Below are positions 21,392-28,685 of a stretch of 64,000 bases of DNA, in pieces. Made by a program: the position numbers and the translations under genes. The stretch is from Allomuricauda sp. (GTDB taxonomy: Bacteria > Bacteroidota > Bacteroidia > Flavobacteriales > Flavobacteriaceae), in assembly GCA_030148335.1 (NCBI GenBank), contig JASBTQ010000013.1, positions 1 to 64,000 of the forward strand, read 5' to 3'. Every line of letters starts with the position of its first letter. Position 1 is the stretch's first letter. Under the pieces are notes generated by a model. That model was not told the DNA's origin. It made no database searches and saw nothing but the letters and a program-made list of their open reading frames with translations.

Positions 21392-22456
21392 ATGAAACAC
21401 AAACAAAGGATGATGTTCAAATTAGCTTCATTTTTGGGATTGCTGCTCTTCTTCTTGGGCTGCGGGGGAAATGCAGACCCTGCCAAGCATTTTTCCATCC
21501 AACTGGAAAACAAGACCCTACAGCAAAACCAAAAGGTAGGGGTCTTCATCAAGAACCAAAAAGAGATCGAGATTTCCAACATCCGTTATTTTATGGACGG
21601 AAAAGAACTTGCCCTGGAAAATGGCCAATTGACCATGGACCTCCCCCATTTGGGCAACAAAATTTTGACGGCCAAGTTCGATATGGAAGGAGAAACCGTC
21701 GAAATCGAGGAAAACTTAAAGCTATTGGCCGCTTCCGCTCCCGAGGTCTATACCTATGAAATCGTAAACACCTATCCGCACGACCCGAAGGCCTATACCC
21801 AAGGACTGGAATTCCACAATGGAACACTTTATGAAAGCACTGGCAAAAGAGGCGGTTCCACGGTAAGAAGGGTCAATTTTGAAACGGGAGAGGTCCTGCA
21901 AAAAATCGAAATGGACAATACCATCTTTGGCGAAGGCATCACCTTGATGAACGACAAGCTCTACCAATTGACCTGGCAAAGCGGTATGGGCTATGTGTAC
22001 CATATTTCCAATTTTGAAAAAATCAAGAACTTCTCCTATGGCAAAAGTCCACAAGGTTGGGGCCTCTGCAACGATGGTAAAAAGATCTACAAGAGCGACG
22101 GTACCGAAAAAATCTGGTTCTTGGACCCAGAGACCCTGGAAGAAACGGGCCACATTGAGACCGTGACCAACAAATCCATCTTCAATATGGCCAATGAGTT
22201 GGAATATGTGAACGGAAAGATCTATGCCAACGTCTATCAAAAAGAGAGCATGATGATCATTGATGCCACTTCCGGGGCCATCGAAGGGGTCATCAACTTT
22301 GGCGGGTTGAAAGGCAAGGTTTCCAAAGGGGCCGAGTGGGACGACACCAATTCCGTGCTGAACGGCGTGGCCTACCATCCCGAACGAAAAACTTTCTTTG
22401 TCACCGGGAAGAACTGGGACAAACTCTTTGAGGTGACCATCCGCAAAAAGGACTGA
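21392..22456 (+). CDS. Glutaminyl-peptide cyclotransferase-family lipoprotein
   Basis: 354 residues. Signal peptide with lipobox FFLGCGG, a short beta domain (about 30-110), then a five-bladed beta-propeller of the glutamine cyclotransferase family (PF05096) with YPHDPKAYTQGLEF, YESTGKRGGSTVR, FGEGIT and WNDT-type repeats. Such enzymes convert N-terminal Gln of exported proteins to pyroglutamate; an envelope location fits. The stop shares its last A with the ATG of the next gene (TGATG). Confidence 0.9.
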   Translation: MKHKQRMMFKLASFLGLLLFFLGCGGNADPAKHFSIQLENKTLQQNQKVGVFIKNQKEIEISNIRYFMDGKELALENGQLTMDLPHLGNKILTAKFDMEGETVEIEENLKLLAASAPEVYTYEIVNTYPHDPKAYTQGLEFHNGTLYESTGKRGGSTVRRVNFETGEVLQKIEMDNTIFGEGITLMNDKLYQLTWQSGMGYVYHISNFEKIKNFSYGKSPQGWGLCNDGKKIYKSDGTEKIWFLDPETLEETGHIETVTNKSIFNMANELEYVNGKIYANVYQKESMMIIDATSGAIEGVINFGGLKGKVSKGAEWDDTNSVLNGVAYHPERKTFFVTGKNWDKLFEVTIRKKD

Positions 22457-22845
22457 TGTATACGTTTACAGAAATCTTTGATGTGGTCGTGGACGATCTT
22501 GATGACCTTAACCATGTGAACAACATCAGGTATGTGGAATGGATCCAGGACATTTCCAAGAAACATTGGGAACAGGTCACTGATTCAGATATCCGAAAAG
22601 AAATGATCTGGGTGGTGCGGAACCACAATATTTCCTATCTGAAATCGGCCGTGCTTGGCGATACCGTTGAAGTGACCACCCACATTGAGGCCAGCAAAGG
22701 CCCCTTGTCCATACGCGCTGTTGAGATCAAGAACCATAAAACAGGCGAACTGATGGTCAAGAGCACCACGGAATGGTGCCTTTTGGATGCCAAAACCTTC
22801 CGTCCCAAGCGTGTGCCTGAATCGGTTCAGGAACTGTTCAAATAA
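22456..22845 (+). CDS. Acyl-CoA thioesterase, 4HBT (YbgC/FadM-like) hotdog protein
   Basis: 129-residue single hotdog domain. It has the 4HBT active-site segment DLDDLNHVNNIRYVEWIQD near 16, and a central helix and strands covering the rest. It probably hydrolyses acyl-CoA; the chain preference is unknown. It is translationally coupled to the cyclotransferase gene. Its last 19 codons and the following 45 bases are duplicated at 28215-28315, beyond the toxin locus, so the gene marks the left edge of an accessory island. Confidence 0.9.
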   Translation: MYTFTEIFDVVVDDLDDLNHVNNIRYVEWIQDISKKHWEQVTDSDIRKEMIWVVRNHNISYLKSAVLGDTVEVTTHIEASKGPLSIRAVEIKNHKTGELMVKSTTEWCLLDAKTFRPKRVPESVQELFK

Positions 22846-22890
22846 CCCATTTCGTCCGCACAGTCCACACAACAAGCTTCCTTTTTGTGC
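22790..22890. repeat. Island-flanking direct repeat, left copy
   Basis: Covers the thioesterase 3' end and downstream bases. It aligns without gaps to 28215-28315 (constant offset 5425). By eye I count 3 differences in the first 58 bases (coding) and about 12 in the last 43 (non-coding). Confidence 0.85.
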
Positions 22891-22931
22891 CCCAGCTGGT
22901 GCGAGCATCCCGCTCGTATCCATATCTCTTT

Positions 22932-23024
22932 ATGGTTTCAAAGAACCTTTATAAACTAAGGTACATCCTCTTACTCATTTTTGGCACAAGCATGATACTC
23001 GCGCTAGCGGGGGGATTTATATGA
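22932..23024 (+). pseudogene. 30-codon ORF with one hydrophobic helix, possibly a truncated gene start
   Basis: Reads MVSKNLYKLRYILL... with a single membrane helix (about 11-29) and stops with TGA exactly where the A/T-rich immunity array begins. It resembles the N-terminal signal-anchor of a longer protein cut by the island rearrangements, though a small membrane peptide cannot be ruled out. Confidence 0.3.
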
Positions 23025-23029
23025 TTATA

Positions 23030-23290
23030 TTAAGTTAGACCTAATAGAACATTTTTTCCTTTAGTAGTAATTGCAGTTCCTTTCCCACTCGGAACTTTTT
23101 CCACTAAGCCCAAATCGAGCAAATTTTTAATTAAAGGAATCCATCTTATATCGTAAATGTTTTCTAAGCCCTTTATTTGTTCTAATTCCCTATAAAATAA
23201 CCTATCTAGAGTCGGTGTTCCAATACCTCTACCTTGGTTATAATCCCAAATAACTTTTAACAGAACTAGTTCATATTCATTTAACTTCAT
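23030..23290 (-). CDS. Putative immunity protein, orphan (paralogue of 23665-23895)
   Basis: 86 residues, A/T-rich, no signal peptide. It shares with the 76-residue protein at 23665-23895 a pattern of Tyr-x8-GxGxxxLDRxFY followed by a helix and KxxxxGLVEK / KEYGFIKK and a basic GK-rich end, which looks like a small winged-helix fold. It follows a relic of the toxin-cassette joint (23327-23375) by about 36 bases, with no toxin tip between, so its partner toxin seems to have been deleted. Confidence 0.7.
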   Translation of the reverse strand: MKLNEYELVLLKVIWDYNQGRGIGTPTLDRLFYRELEQIKGLENIYDIRWIPLIKNLLDLGLVEKVPSGKGTAITTKGKNVLLGLT

Positions 23291-23326
23291 ATTTACTCAG
23301 TACTTGGGGATTTTGTAAACGTTCGT

Positions 23327-23391
23327 AATTTTTGCTATATCTGTTTTACACAACATATTATGGCGGCCCTCAAAACATACGTTTAGATATT
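23327..23391 (-). repeat. Third copy of the toxin-cassette joint, decayed
   Basis: Keeps CTGTTTTACAC and flanking bases in the same order as the joints at 24415-24509 and 25321-25415. It continues past the joint with CAAAACATACGTTTAG, aligned with CAAGGCACCTGTTTAG of the displaced tip (24501-24516), whereas the active gene differs there. It has no open frame. Confidence 0.75.
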
Positions 23392-23404
23392 TGGGTTCGC
23401 GGAC

Positions 23405-23629
23405 TCATTCATAAACTCTTGCTACTAAAAGTAATTCAGCAAATGTTTTCCAAGAAGCTTCTTTTTGGTCCTTATCAGCGCAGTAACCTTTTAATGAATC
23501 AAGGAATTTTGCAAGGCTATCATTTTCCCATTCACTTAAATTTTCTTGTAAATCTTTCTGTAAAGAGTTTAAGAATTTGACAAAATCCTTTTGGTTATTA
23601 ATTTCTTCTGCCTGTTTGTAAATATTCAT
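23405..23629 (-). CDS. DUF7660-like small protein, probable immunity or associated protein
   Basis: 74 residues, acidic, cytoplasmic. The layout (EEINNQKDFVKFLNSL ... NLSEWENDSLAKFLDSL ... SWKTFAELLLVARVYE) matches my memory of the DUF7660 family, in which WEN and a C-terminal LLxAxxYE are conserved; such proteins occur beside polymorphic toxins. It lies 35 bases after the 76-residue immunity gene in the same direction. Confidence 0.7.
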   Translation of the reverse strand: MNIYKQAEEINNQKDFVKFLNSLQKDLQENLSEWENDSLAKFLDSLKGYCADKDQKEASWKTFAELLLVARVYE

Positions 23630-23664
23630 TGTTTTATATTTTAATTTTGAATATCAGGGAAGGT

Positions 23665-23895
23665 TCATTTTAGTGATTGAAGGTAATTTTTTCCCTTTTC
23701 TGATAAAGAGTAAGGCCTGCTCTTTTTTATAAAACCATACTCTTTTAACTTAATTACCCGCTCAGTCAAATGGGCTTCTGAAAAATTAAATACCCCGTAG
23801 AACTTTCTGTCTAATACTGACATACCTATCCCTGAGCCATTGAATTCTTCGTAATCTCTGATTATTTCTAATATTTGAGTATCATATTTATCCAT
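23665..23895 (-). CDS. Putative immunity protein for the displaced toxin tip
   Basis: 76 residues, small helical or winged-helix-like protein with GSGIGMSVLDRKFYG and a C-terminal SLSEKGKNYLQSLK. It starts two bases after the stop of the displaced tip, the normal position of an immunity gene. It is paralogous to the protein at 23030-23290. No promoter is visible, so it may depend on read-through from the toxin operon. Confidence 0.7.
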   Translation of the reverse strand: MDKYDTQILEIIRDYEEFNGSGIGMSVLDRKFYGVFNFSEAHLTERVIKLKEYGFIKKSRPYSLSEKGKNYLQSLK

Positions 23896-23897
23896 TA

Positions 23898-24509
23898 TTA
23901 TTCGGGTATTTGTTGTACATCAGGGTGGTATAGTTGATAGTCCCTCATACCGTCTGGTTTTATAATGTAATCACTAATTGAATAATCTTCTAATGTAGCA
24001 GAATGTGCATTATTCCAAACCTCTTCAGGTATTTGGGAGTAATGTGTATTTTCATAACCAAGTTCTTTATATCTCTCAAACTCTCCAATTTCATGAGTGA
24101 TAAATTTTTTATCATAATCCGTTGGCACAATCTTACCTCCCTCAATATCTTCTAATCTTTTTATCATTGCATCATTCCAAGGATCTGATTCAAGTCTTCC
24201 TAAATGCTTTTTAACAATCTCTATATTTTCTTTTTTGATTATAGCATTTTCCCAATTTAGAGATTTAATGGCTCCTCCTGCATTGTTAGGGTTAAAAACT
24301 CTTCCCGAATGTTTTCCTTTAACCAAACCATTTTCAAGTACCTCACCTATTTCATCAAGTTTTTGGCCAAATTTGCTAAATAAATTTCCATTCCTACCTA
24401 ACCTTTGACCAACTTCCCCGAAAAACTCATCCCACTGGCCTTTGGTAAAATTGTGCAGTTTTTGCAGTATCTGTTTTACACGTCCTATTTTGGTGGCCGC
24501 CAAGGCACC
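23898..24509 (-). pseudogene. Displaced C-terminal toxin tip (silent cassette)
   Basis: About 200 codons whose first 35 residues (LAATKIGRVKQILQKLHNFTKG... on) copy the pre-tip segment of the active toxin gene almost exactly; the rest is unrelated. A TAA stop lies three codons before the homology begins, no ATG is in place and no signal peptide is present, so it is not translated as it stands except perhaps from a TTG. The tip proper has THEIGEFERYKELGYE and EVWNNAHSATLEDY, with conserved-looking His and Glu residues; I cannot name its fold. Recombination across the joint would fuse it in frame to the secreted N-terminus. Confidence 0.8.
24415..24509 (-). repeat. Toxin-cassette joint, displaced copy
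   Basis: 95 bases that match 25321-25415 with about 8 substitutions and no gaps (offset 906). Similarity fades beyond both ends, so this is the homology block available for recombination. Confidence 0.88.
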
Positions 24510-24525
24510 TGTTTAGTTAGTTTCC

Positions 24526-24906
24526 CTAACCAGAGCAAACATTGATAATGTCTAATCTCCCAAAGTAAAATATGTCTTCAACTTCTAATTCTGTTTTATT
24601 ATCCAAAACATCTTCCTTTCTTACCTCAATATTTATATACTCAGAAGTAAAAAAATAAACATTTTCCTTCTTTACGATTTTTCCCTGAAATGAACGTAAA
24701 TCTTTATTGGCTCTTTGTTCAAAAAAAAGTGCCCTAATAGTAATTTCGACATATTGATTCAATAAGTTTGATAAATCAAGTGGCTTGGAATCAAATAATA
24801 TTATTTCAGAATTATCTTGTAAGCAACAGGTCACCCAGTAATCATAAACTAAATCATTGTAAACCGCTCCCTTTTCAACTTTCTTTATTAAAACTTTTGT
24901 GATCAT
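24526..24906 (-). CDS. Immunity protein of the active toxin (putative)
   Basis: 126 residues, beta-rich, acidic, no signal peptide. Its ATG shares a base with the toxin stop (TAATG on the minus strand), so the two are translationally coupled, as expected for an immunity protein that must be made with the toxin. I do not recognise a family. The displaced cassette starts about 20 bases past its stop. Confidence 0.75.
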   Translation of the reverse strand: MITKVLIKKVEKGAVYNDLVYDYWVTCCLQDNSEIILFDSKPLDLSNLLNQYVEITIRALFFEQRANKDLRSFQGKIVKKENVYFFTSEYINIEVRKEDVLDNKTELEVEDIFYFGRLDIINVCSG

Positions 24907-27900
24907 TATTTAGGAATAAATGAAACGATAAAACCATTGTCACCAGTAGCGATTGTAAACTCCCTAATGCCTTTATTGGTATTAATTTTATAAACAAAAG
25001 ATAATCTATTCTTTGAATCTACAACTTTCGCTACATAGTCATTATTTTTTATTGTTTGGAATATTATTTCTACCATTTCATCTTGGGTATTGAAAAACTT
25101 CATTAACTCATCCATATTCCAGTGCCTCTCAATTATATGTTGAAGACCTGCATTTGAATTTCCTTTTTCGAGGAAAATAATAAAGTCATCTTTATTCTTA
25201 GTAATAAACTTGAGGTCTAATTCGGTAAATTTAACTCCAGAAGCCCTAAGTTCTTCTATAAGGTTTTTATCAAGGAGATTCTCAATATTTGCAAGCTTTT
25301 TGCCCAGCCGCCTATTGGCCTCCCCAAAAAACTCATCCCACTGGCCTTTGGTAAAACTGTGTAGTTTTTGCAGCACCTGTTTTACACGTCCTATTTTAGT
25401 AGCAGCCAAGGCACCCACGCTTATGAACAATGAACCTACAACAACAAAGATCTTTCCTTCTTCATACCTTCCTGTATTGGTTTTTTGCTCAATTTCCCCC
25501 CAATATGCTGCCAGATTTTGTTCTATATCTTCAATTAGCTTTTTTATATTCTCGATCTCTTGTACATAAGCTATCAATTCATCTATCTCAGATCGTAGTT
25601 TTGCAGCATCCTCACATTGTTTCTTTTCAATTTTGGCGACATAGTTTTCCACGCTGTACCATTGTGTTTTCAGCCAACTCCATACACCTTCCTCCTTCTT
25701 TTCAGCCTCCAGTTTGTCCAAGAGTTTGCCCAGCCGCTCTTCGTTCAACTTTACCTTGCCCGGTTTGCATTGTAGGTATGCCCATGTGTATGCGTAGATA
25801 AAATCGTTGATGCCATTGCCCAATTGGTAGAGCATCTTGGGCAGTTCCACCAGCCCTTCCCCTTCTTGATAGATCCCGTCTATGATGCCTGACACGAATG
25901 GCAGGTCCACTTTACTGTAATATAATGACCTTGGTATTTCCGCCTCTTTCCAAATACACCATGGTACAATGCCTTGGTCTTGATAACTGCCCCACCCCTC
26001 TTCTTTGCAGAGTTCTTGGGTTTCCTTAAAATATTCGATCAGCTTTTTCAGGTTTTCAAAGGCATCCTTAAACAAAGGGTCGTTGATTACTGTATTGAAA
26101 GACTCCTCTACAAAGTAGATATCCTCAGCCAAGGTCACTTCTTCTGCAATCTCTTCCAATCGATTTCTGGCAGCGGCGTCTTTTGTTTTTATATTATTGA
26201 TGTCCGCTTTACTAAGGTCATCATTGCTGGCAAGGGCTGTGGGTCCCAAGTTTTTTACCTTTTCTTTTTGTGCTTCCGTTGCAACTGGACTGTCCAATAT
26301 TTTTTCTCTGAGCTGCTCACCGAGCAAATCGTCCAATTTTTCAATATTCGATGCCTTTTCCTCTGCTTGTTTATTGAATTCCTCTTCTGTTATGTAACCT
26401 TCTGCCAATTGATTTTGCAGCTCTTGCAGTTTGTCCAGTTCTTCATATCTTCTATCAAAAATTTGGGAGATAATTTCTTTTATCGATCCTACAAACTGAC
26501 CAATATCCTCAATCGCCTCATCCATATCCACAATCCCCGACCAATTCGGGTCATAACTCGTCTCCACCATCCCTTCCACCAACTGGTAATCGGTGTTGAT
26601 TTTGATATTGTCAAACTCCACCCGTATCCGGCTGAATTTGCCAATATTCACCTCTCCCCCAGTGGCTATGTTCGCCGCATCGATGACTTCCTTGAACTGT
26701 TCCAAGAACGGCAGGGTGATATAGCCCCAGCCCGAGAAGTACCCATTGCTTCCCGATGCCTGCCTAACCACCACCGGAAAATCCCCCGCAGTGAACACCT
26801 CATAAGGTTGTAATTGCTGCAACGGCTCTTGGTTGCCGATCTCGATCTCGGACAGGATGCCGCAGTTGTAGTAGGCCATCTCATCCTCGGTGGGCGTGGT
26901 GAACTCATGGATCGCGGAAAAGGCCAATCCACCTTCTCCCCCTTTGGGGGAGACAGAGAGCGGGGCACAATCGCCGCCCACCCTGAATTCATACACGCTG
27001 CCCGCCTCTAGATTGCGGATCGTGGTTTCGTTCCCTTGCGACCACAGCCCGAACCAGTCGCTCTCCCCATGGCCTTTTTTGCGGTACTGCACCCTGTAGC
27101 GCACATGTTCGCCCATCTGCCATGTAATCTTCACCGTTTGGGAGTTCTGTGCCTCCGAGAGCACAAAATGGGGTGGATGGCAATCCGCCTGATAGGTAAA
27201 ATGGAAAATCTCGCTCATTCCGTTGTTCCGGAACAAAGAGGTGTCGGTGATGCCATCGCTCACAAAGGCCCTGACCTGCCAACCGTAGGTCTTTCCTTCC
27301 AACAACGGCATCTGCGCGGGACCGTAATGCAGCGTGTTGGCAAAGGTGGTGGTCTGGTACAGCGGTGGACTCGCTAAAAAGGCCGCCTGTGGGTCCATGC
27401 CTGTGTCCCAGAGCTCCTTTAGGGTGAACTCGTACTGTACTGCCCCAGCATTGATATGCCTTGGCGTCCAGTTGAAAATGATGTTCTGCGGATCTTGTGC
27501 AGTGACCAGGTCGCCACGGAAAGGAACGTTGAGCAGGGGCGGATCGTTGAGCACCAAATAGATGTTGGCGCAGCTTCGGTTGGATATCCGTTGGCCCGAG
27601 AATTGGTCATAGACCTCGAAACAGAAACGGTATTGCCCTTCGGGCAACTGCTGGCCGTACTGTTTGGGCGTTATCCCCACCAGGTTGTTCAGGTTAAAAT
27701 AGGGTTGCAGGTCCAGATTGGTCAGGCGTTGGTTCACCCCTCCATCAAGTATGATGGGCAAAGCCCCACTGACAAAGTCCACGGACTGGAATTTCATCCC
27801 GGGGCCTTCCACATACAGTTTAAGACGCACCTGCCGTCCTGCTTCCTGGGCATCCGTGAGCAAAAGGTTCACGAACAGTTTTTCCTGGGTCGTTGTGGTG

Positions 27901-28031
27901 TAATCGGATAGTTTGAAACTGTAGGGCGGAATCAGTTGCGGCGTGACCTGTACAGGGTAAATTTGGGCCGTTGCCGCTACGGTGAGCAGTAGACAAAAAA
28001 TGGAAATCATGGTTTTCCATATCCTTTTCAT
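24906..28031 (-). CDS. Secreted FnIII-repeat polymorphic toxin
   Basis: 1041 residues from ATG 28031: signal peptide ending ATAQ (about 1-23), a beta-rich N-terminal region, two fibronectin type III-like domains (about 180-290 and 295-390), a middle domain, a long charged coiled coil (about 505-640), a hydrophobic stretch (IFVVVGSLFISVGALAATKI, about 857-876) and a variable tip of about 165 residues. The tip has GLQHIIERHW and KGIREFTIATGDNGFIVSF, which resemble the His and Thr motifs of BECR/EndoU-type RNases; this assignment is inference. No type IX sorting domain is seen because the toxin tip occupies the C-terminus. ATG 28046 is possible but adds residues before the signal peptide. Confidence 0.8.
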   Translation of the reverse strand: MKRIWKTMISIFCLLLTVAATAQIYPVQVTPQLIPPYSFKLSDYTTTTQEKLFVNLLLTDAQEAGRQVRLKLYVEGPGMKFQSVDFVSGALPIILDGGVNQRLTNLDLQPYFNLNNLVGITPKQYGQQLPEGQYRFCFEVYDQFSGQRISNRSCANIYLVLNDPPLLNVPFRGDLVTAQDPQNIIFNWTPRHINAGAVQYEFTLKELWDTGMDPQAAFLASPPLYQTTTFANTLHYGPAQMPLLEGKTYGWQVRAFVSDGITDTSLFRNNGMSEIFHFTYQADCHPPHFVLSEAQNSQTVKITWQMGEHVRYRVQYRKKGHGESDWFGLWSQGNETTIRNLEAGSVYEFRVGGDCAPLSVSPKGGEGGLAFSAIHEFTTPTEDEMAYYNCGILSEIEIGNQEPLQQLQPYEVFTAGDFPVVVRQASGSNGYFSGWGYITLPFLEQFKEVIDAANIATGGEVNIGKFSRIRVEFDNIKINTDYQLVEGMVETSYDPNWSGIVDMDEAIEDIGQFVGSIKEIISQIFDRRYEELDKLQELQNQLAEGYITEEEFNKQAEEKASNIEKLDDLLGEQLREKILDSPVATEAQKEKVKNLGPTALASNDDLSKADINNIKTKDAAARNRLEEIAEEVTLAEDIYFVEESFNTVINDPLFKDAFENLKKLIEYFKETQELCKEEGWGSYQDQGIVPWCIWKEAEIPRSLYYSKVDLPFVSGIIDGIYQEGEGLVELPKMLYQLGNGINDFIYAYTWAYLQCKPGKVKLNEERLGKLLDKLEAEKKEEGVWSWLKTQWYSVENYVAKIEKKQCEDAAKLRSEIDELIAYVQEIENIKKLIEDIEQNLAAYWGEIEQKTNTGRYEEGKIFVVVGSLFISVGALAATKIGRVKQVLQKLHSFTKGQWDEFFGEANRRLGKKLANIENLLDKNLIEELRASGVKFTELDLKFITKNKDDFIIFLEKGNSNAGLQHIIERHWNMDELMKFFNTQDEMVEIIFQTIKNNDYVAKVVDSKNRLSFVYKINTNKGIREFTIATGDNGFIVSFIPK
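25321..25415 (-). repeat. Toxin-cassette joint, active copy
   Basis: Encodes residues about 873-904 of the toxin (LAATKIGRVKQVLQKLH...WDEFFGE). The same segment heads the displaced tip, and a decayed copy lies at 23327-23375. Downstream of it the coding sequence is unique. Confidence 0.88.
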
Positions 28032-28214
28032 GGATGGTGTACACATAAGTAGGTCTTGTTTGGATGGAACTGTCCTTGTGCGGATGAATATAGGATGTTA
28101 AAAGACAAACAAAGCATCCAATTGATGGATGCTCCATTTGAGTTGAGGAAAACCCTTTCCGATCTGACGGATGGAAGATTCCCACAAAATGAGGCATCAA
28201 CACAAAATTCCTTT

Positions 28215-28315
28215 CCAGAACCTTCCGCCCCAAGCGTGTGCCTGAATCGGTTCAGGAACTGTTCAAATGACCGATTTTGACCTGGCAGTCCTCAAAACGA
28301 TCATCCGTTTTGTGC
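28215..28315. repeat. Island-flanking direct repeat, right copy
   Basis: Truncated copy of the thioesterase 3' end. It keeps reading frame and a stop, TGA instead of TAA, and the Arg codon CGC for CGT. The divergence pattern (few changes in coding, many after the stop) suggests two alleles from different strains rather than a fresh duplication. Confidence 0.85.
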
Positions 28316-28560
28316 AATTCATCGAATTCTGGGGTGTTCCTTGCCAAAAACCCCTTCTATTATTTTGATTCTATGGTTGGTAGTCGTAACATAGTATAAA
28401 ATCAACACCTCAACCAAATGAACTTAGTAAAAACCACACCAAACTCCACCATTATTTTTACATCCTCATCCAGTATGTTGCCCCATCAACAAACATGCTT
28501 CAACACTCGTTCAAAAATGAGATCAGGGAAAGCATAGATTTGTTGCAGGTCGTTAGCTTT
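28316..28560. other. Intergenic spacer without a gene
   Basis: A/T-rich DNA between the island's right repeat and the regulatory region of the LytTR gene. Only short chance ORFs; no terminator or RNA gene was recognised. Confidence 0.5.
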
Positions 28561-28568
28561 TAACGAAA

Positions 28569-28660
28569 TTTTAAGGTTTTTTGTAAGAAAACAACCCGTT
28601 TTAAGGAGAAACCCATAGTTTTTTTAAGGGAAAACTGTAATGAGTTTTTTAAACTCGTTA
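28569..28660 (+). promoter_or_regulatory. Putative operator region upstream of the LytTR gene
   Basis: Three copies of TTTTAAGG (28569, 28599, 28622) precede an imperfect 10-bp inverted repeat with a TTT loop (28638-28660, TAATGAGTTT / AAACTCGTTA). The region ends 25 bases before ATG 28686. TTTTAAGG recurs at 32949, upstream of 33027. Confidence 0.45.
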
Positions 28661-28685
28661 GTAACTTGCACTCAGCATTTTGCGT

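Larger units (their letters stand above)
22790..28315. mobile_element. Accessory toxin-immunity island bounded by direct repeats
   Basis: A 5.4-kb block inserted after the thioesterase gene. Both ends carry the 3' end of that gene. The DNA inside is visibly richer in A/T from 23.0 to 26.5 kb than the core. It encodes only toxin, immunity and cassette remnants and no integrase or transposase, so it must have moved by host recombination or with a lost helper. Confidence 0.6.

Noticed and set aside
23030..25415. CRISPR-like array from the repeated joints
   Set aside because: Only three copies, about 95 bases long, unequal spacing and coding in origin; no cas genes.
25974..26813. 279-codon plus-strand ORF opposite the toxin gene
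   Set aside because: Phe/Cys-rich mirror of the coiled-coil region; no start context.
24906..28031. Type IX secretion sorting domain on the toxin
   Set aside because: The C-terminus is a globular tip ending GFIVSFIPK; no Por-type CTD motifs are visible, so the export route past the Sec pathway is unknown.
28114..28134. Hairpin AGCATCC-N7-GGATGCT upstream of the toxin gene
   Set aside because: Only a 7-bp stem, no clean T tract on the minus strand, and no promoter relation; too weak to call.
22790..28315. Integrase or transposase driving the island
   Set aside because: Both strands were examined; all ORFs are toxin, immunity or shadows. The island has no mobility gene of its own.
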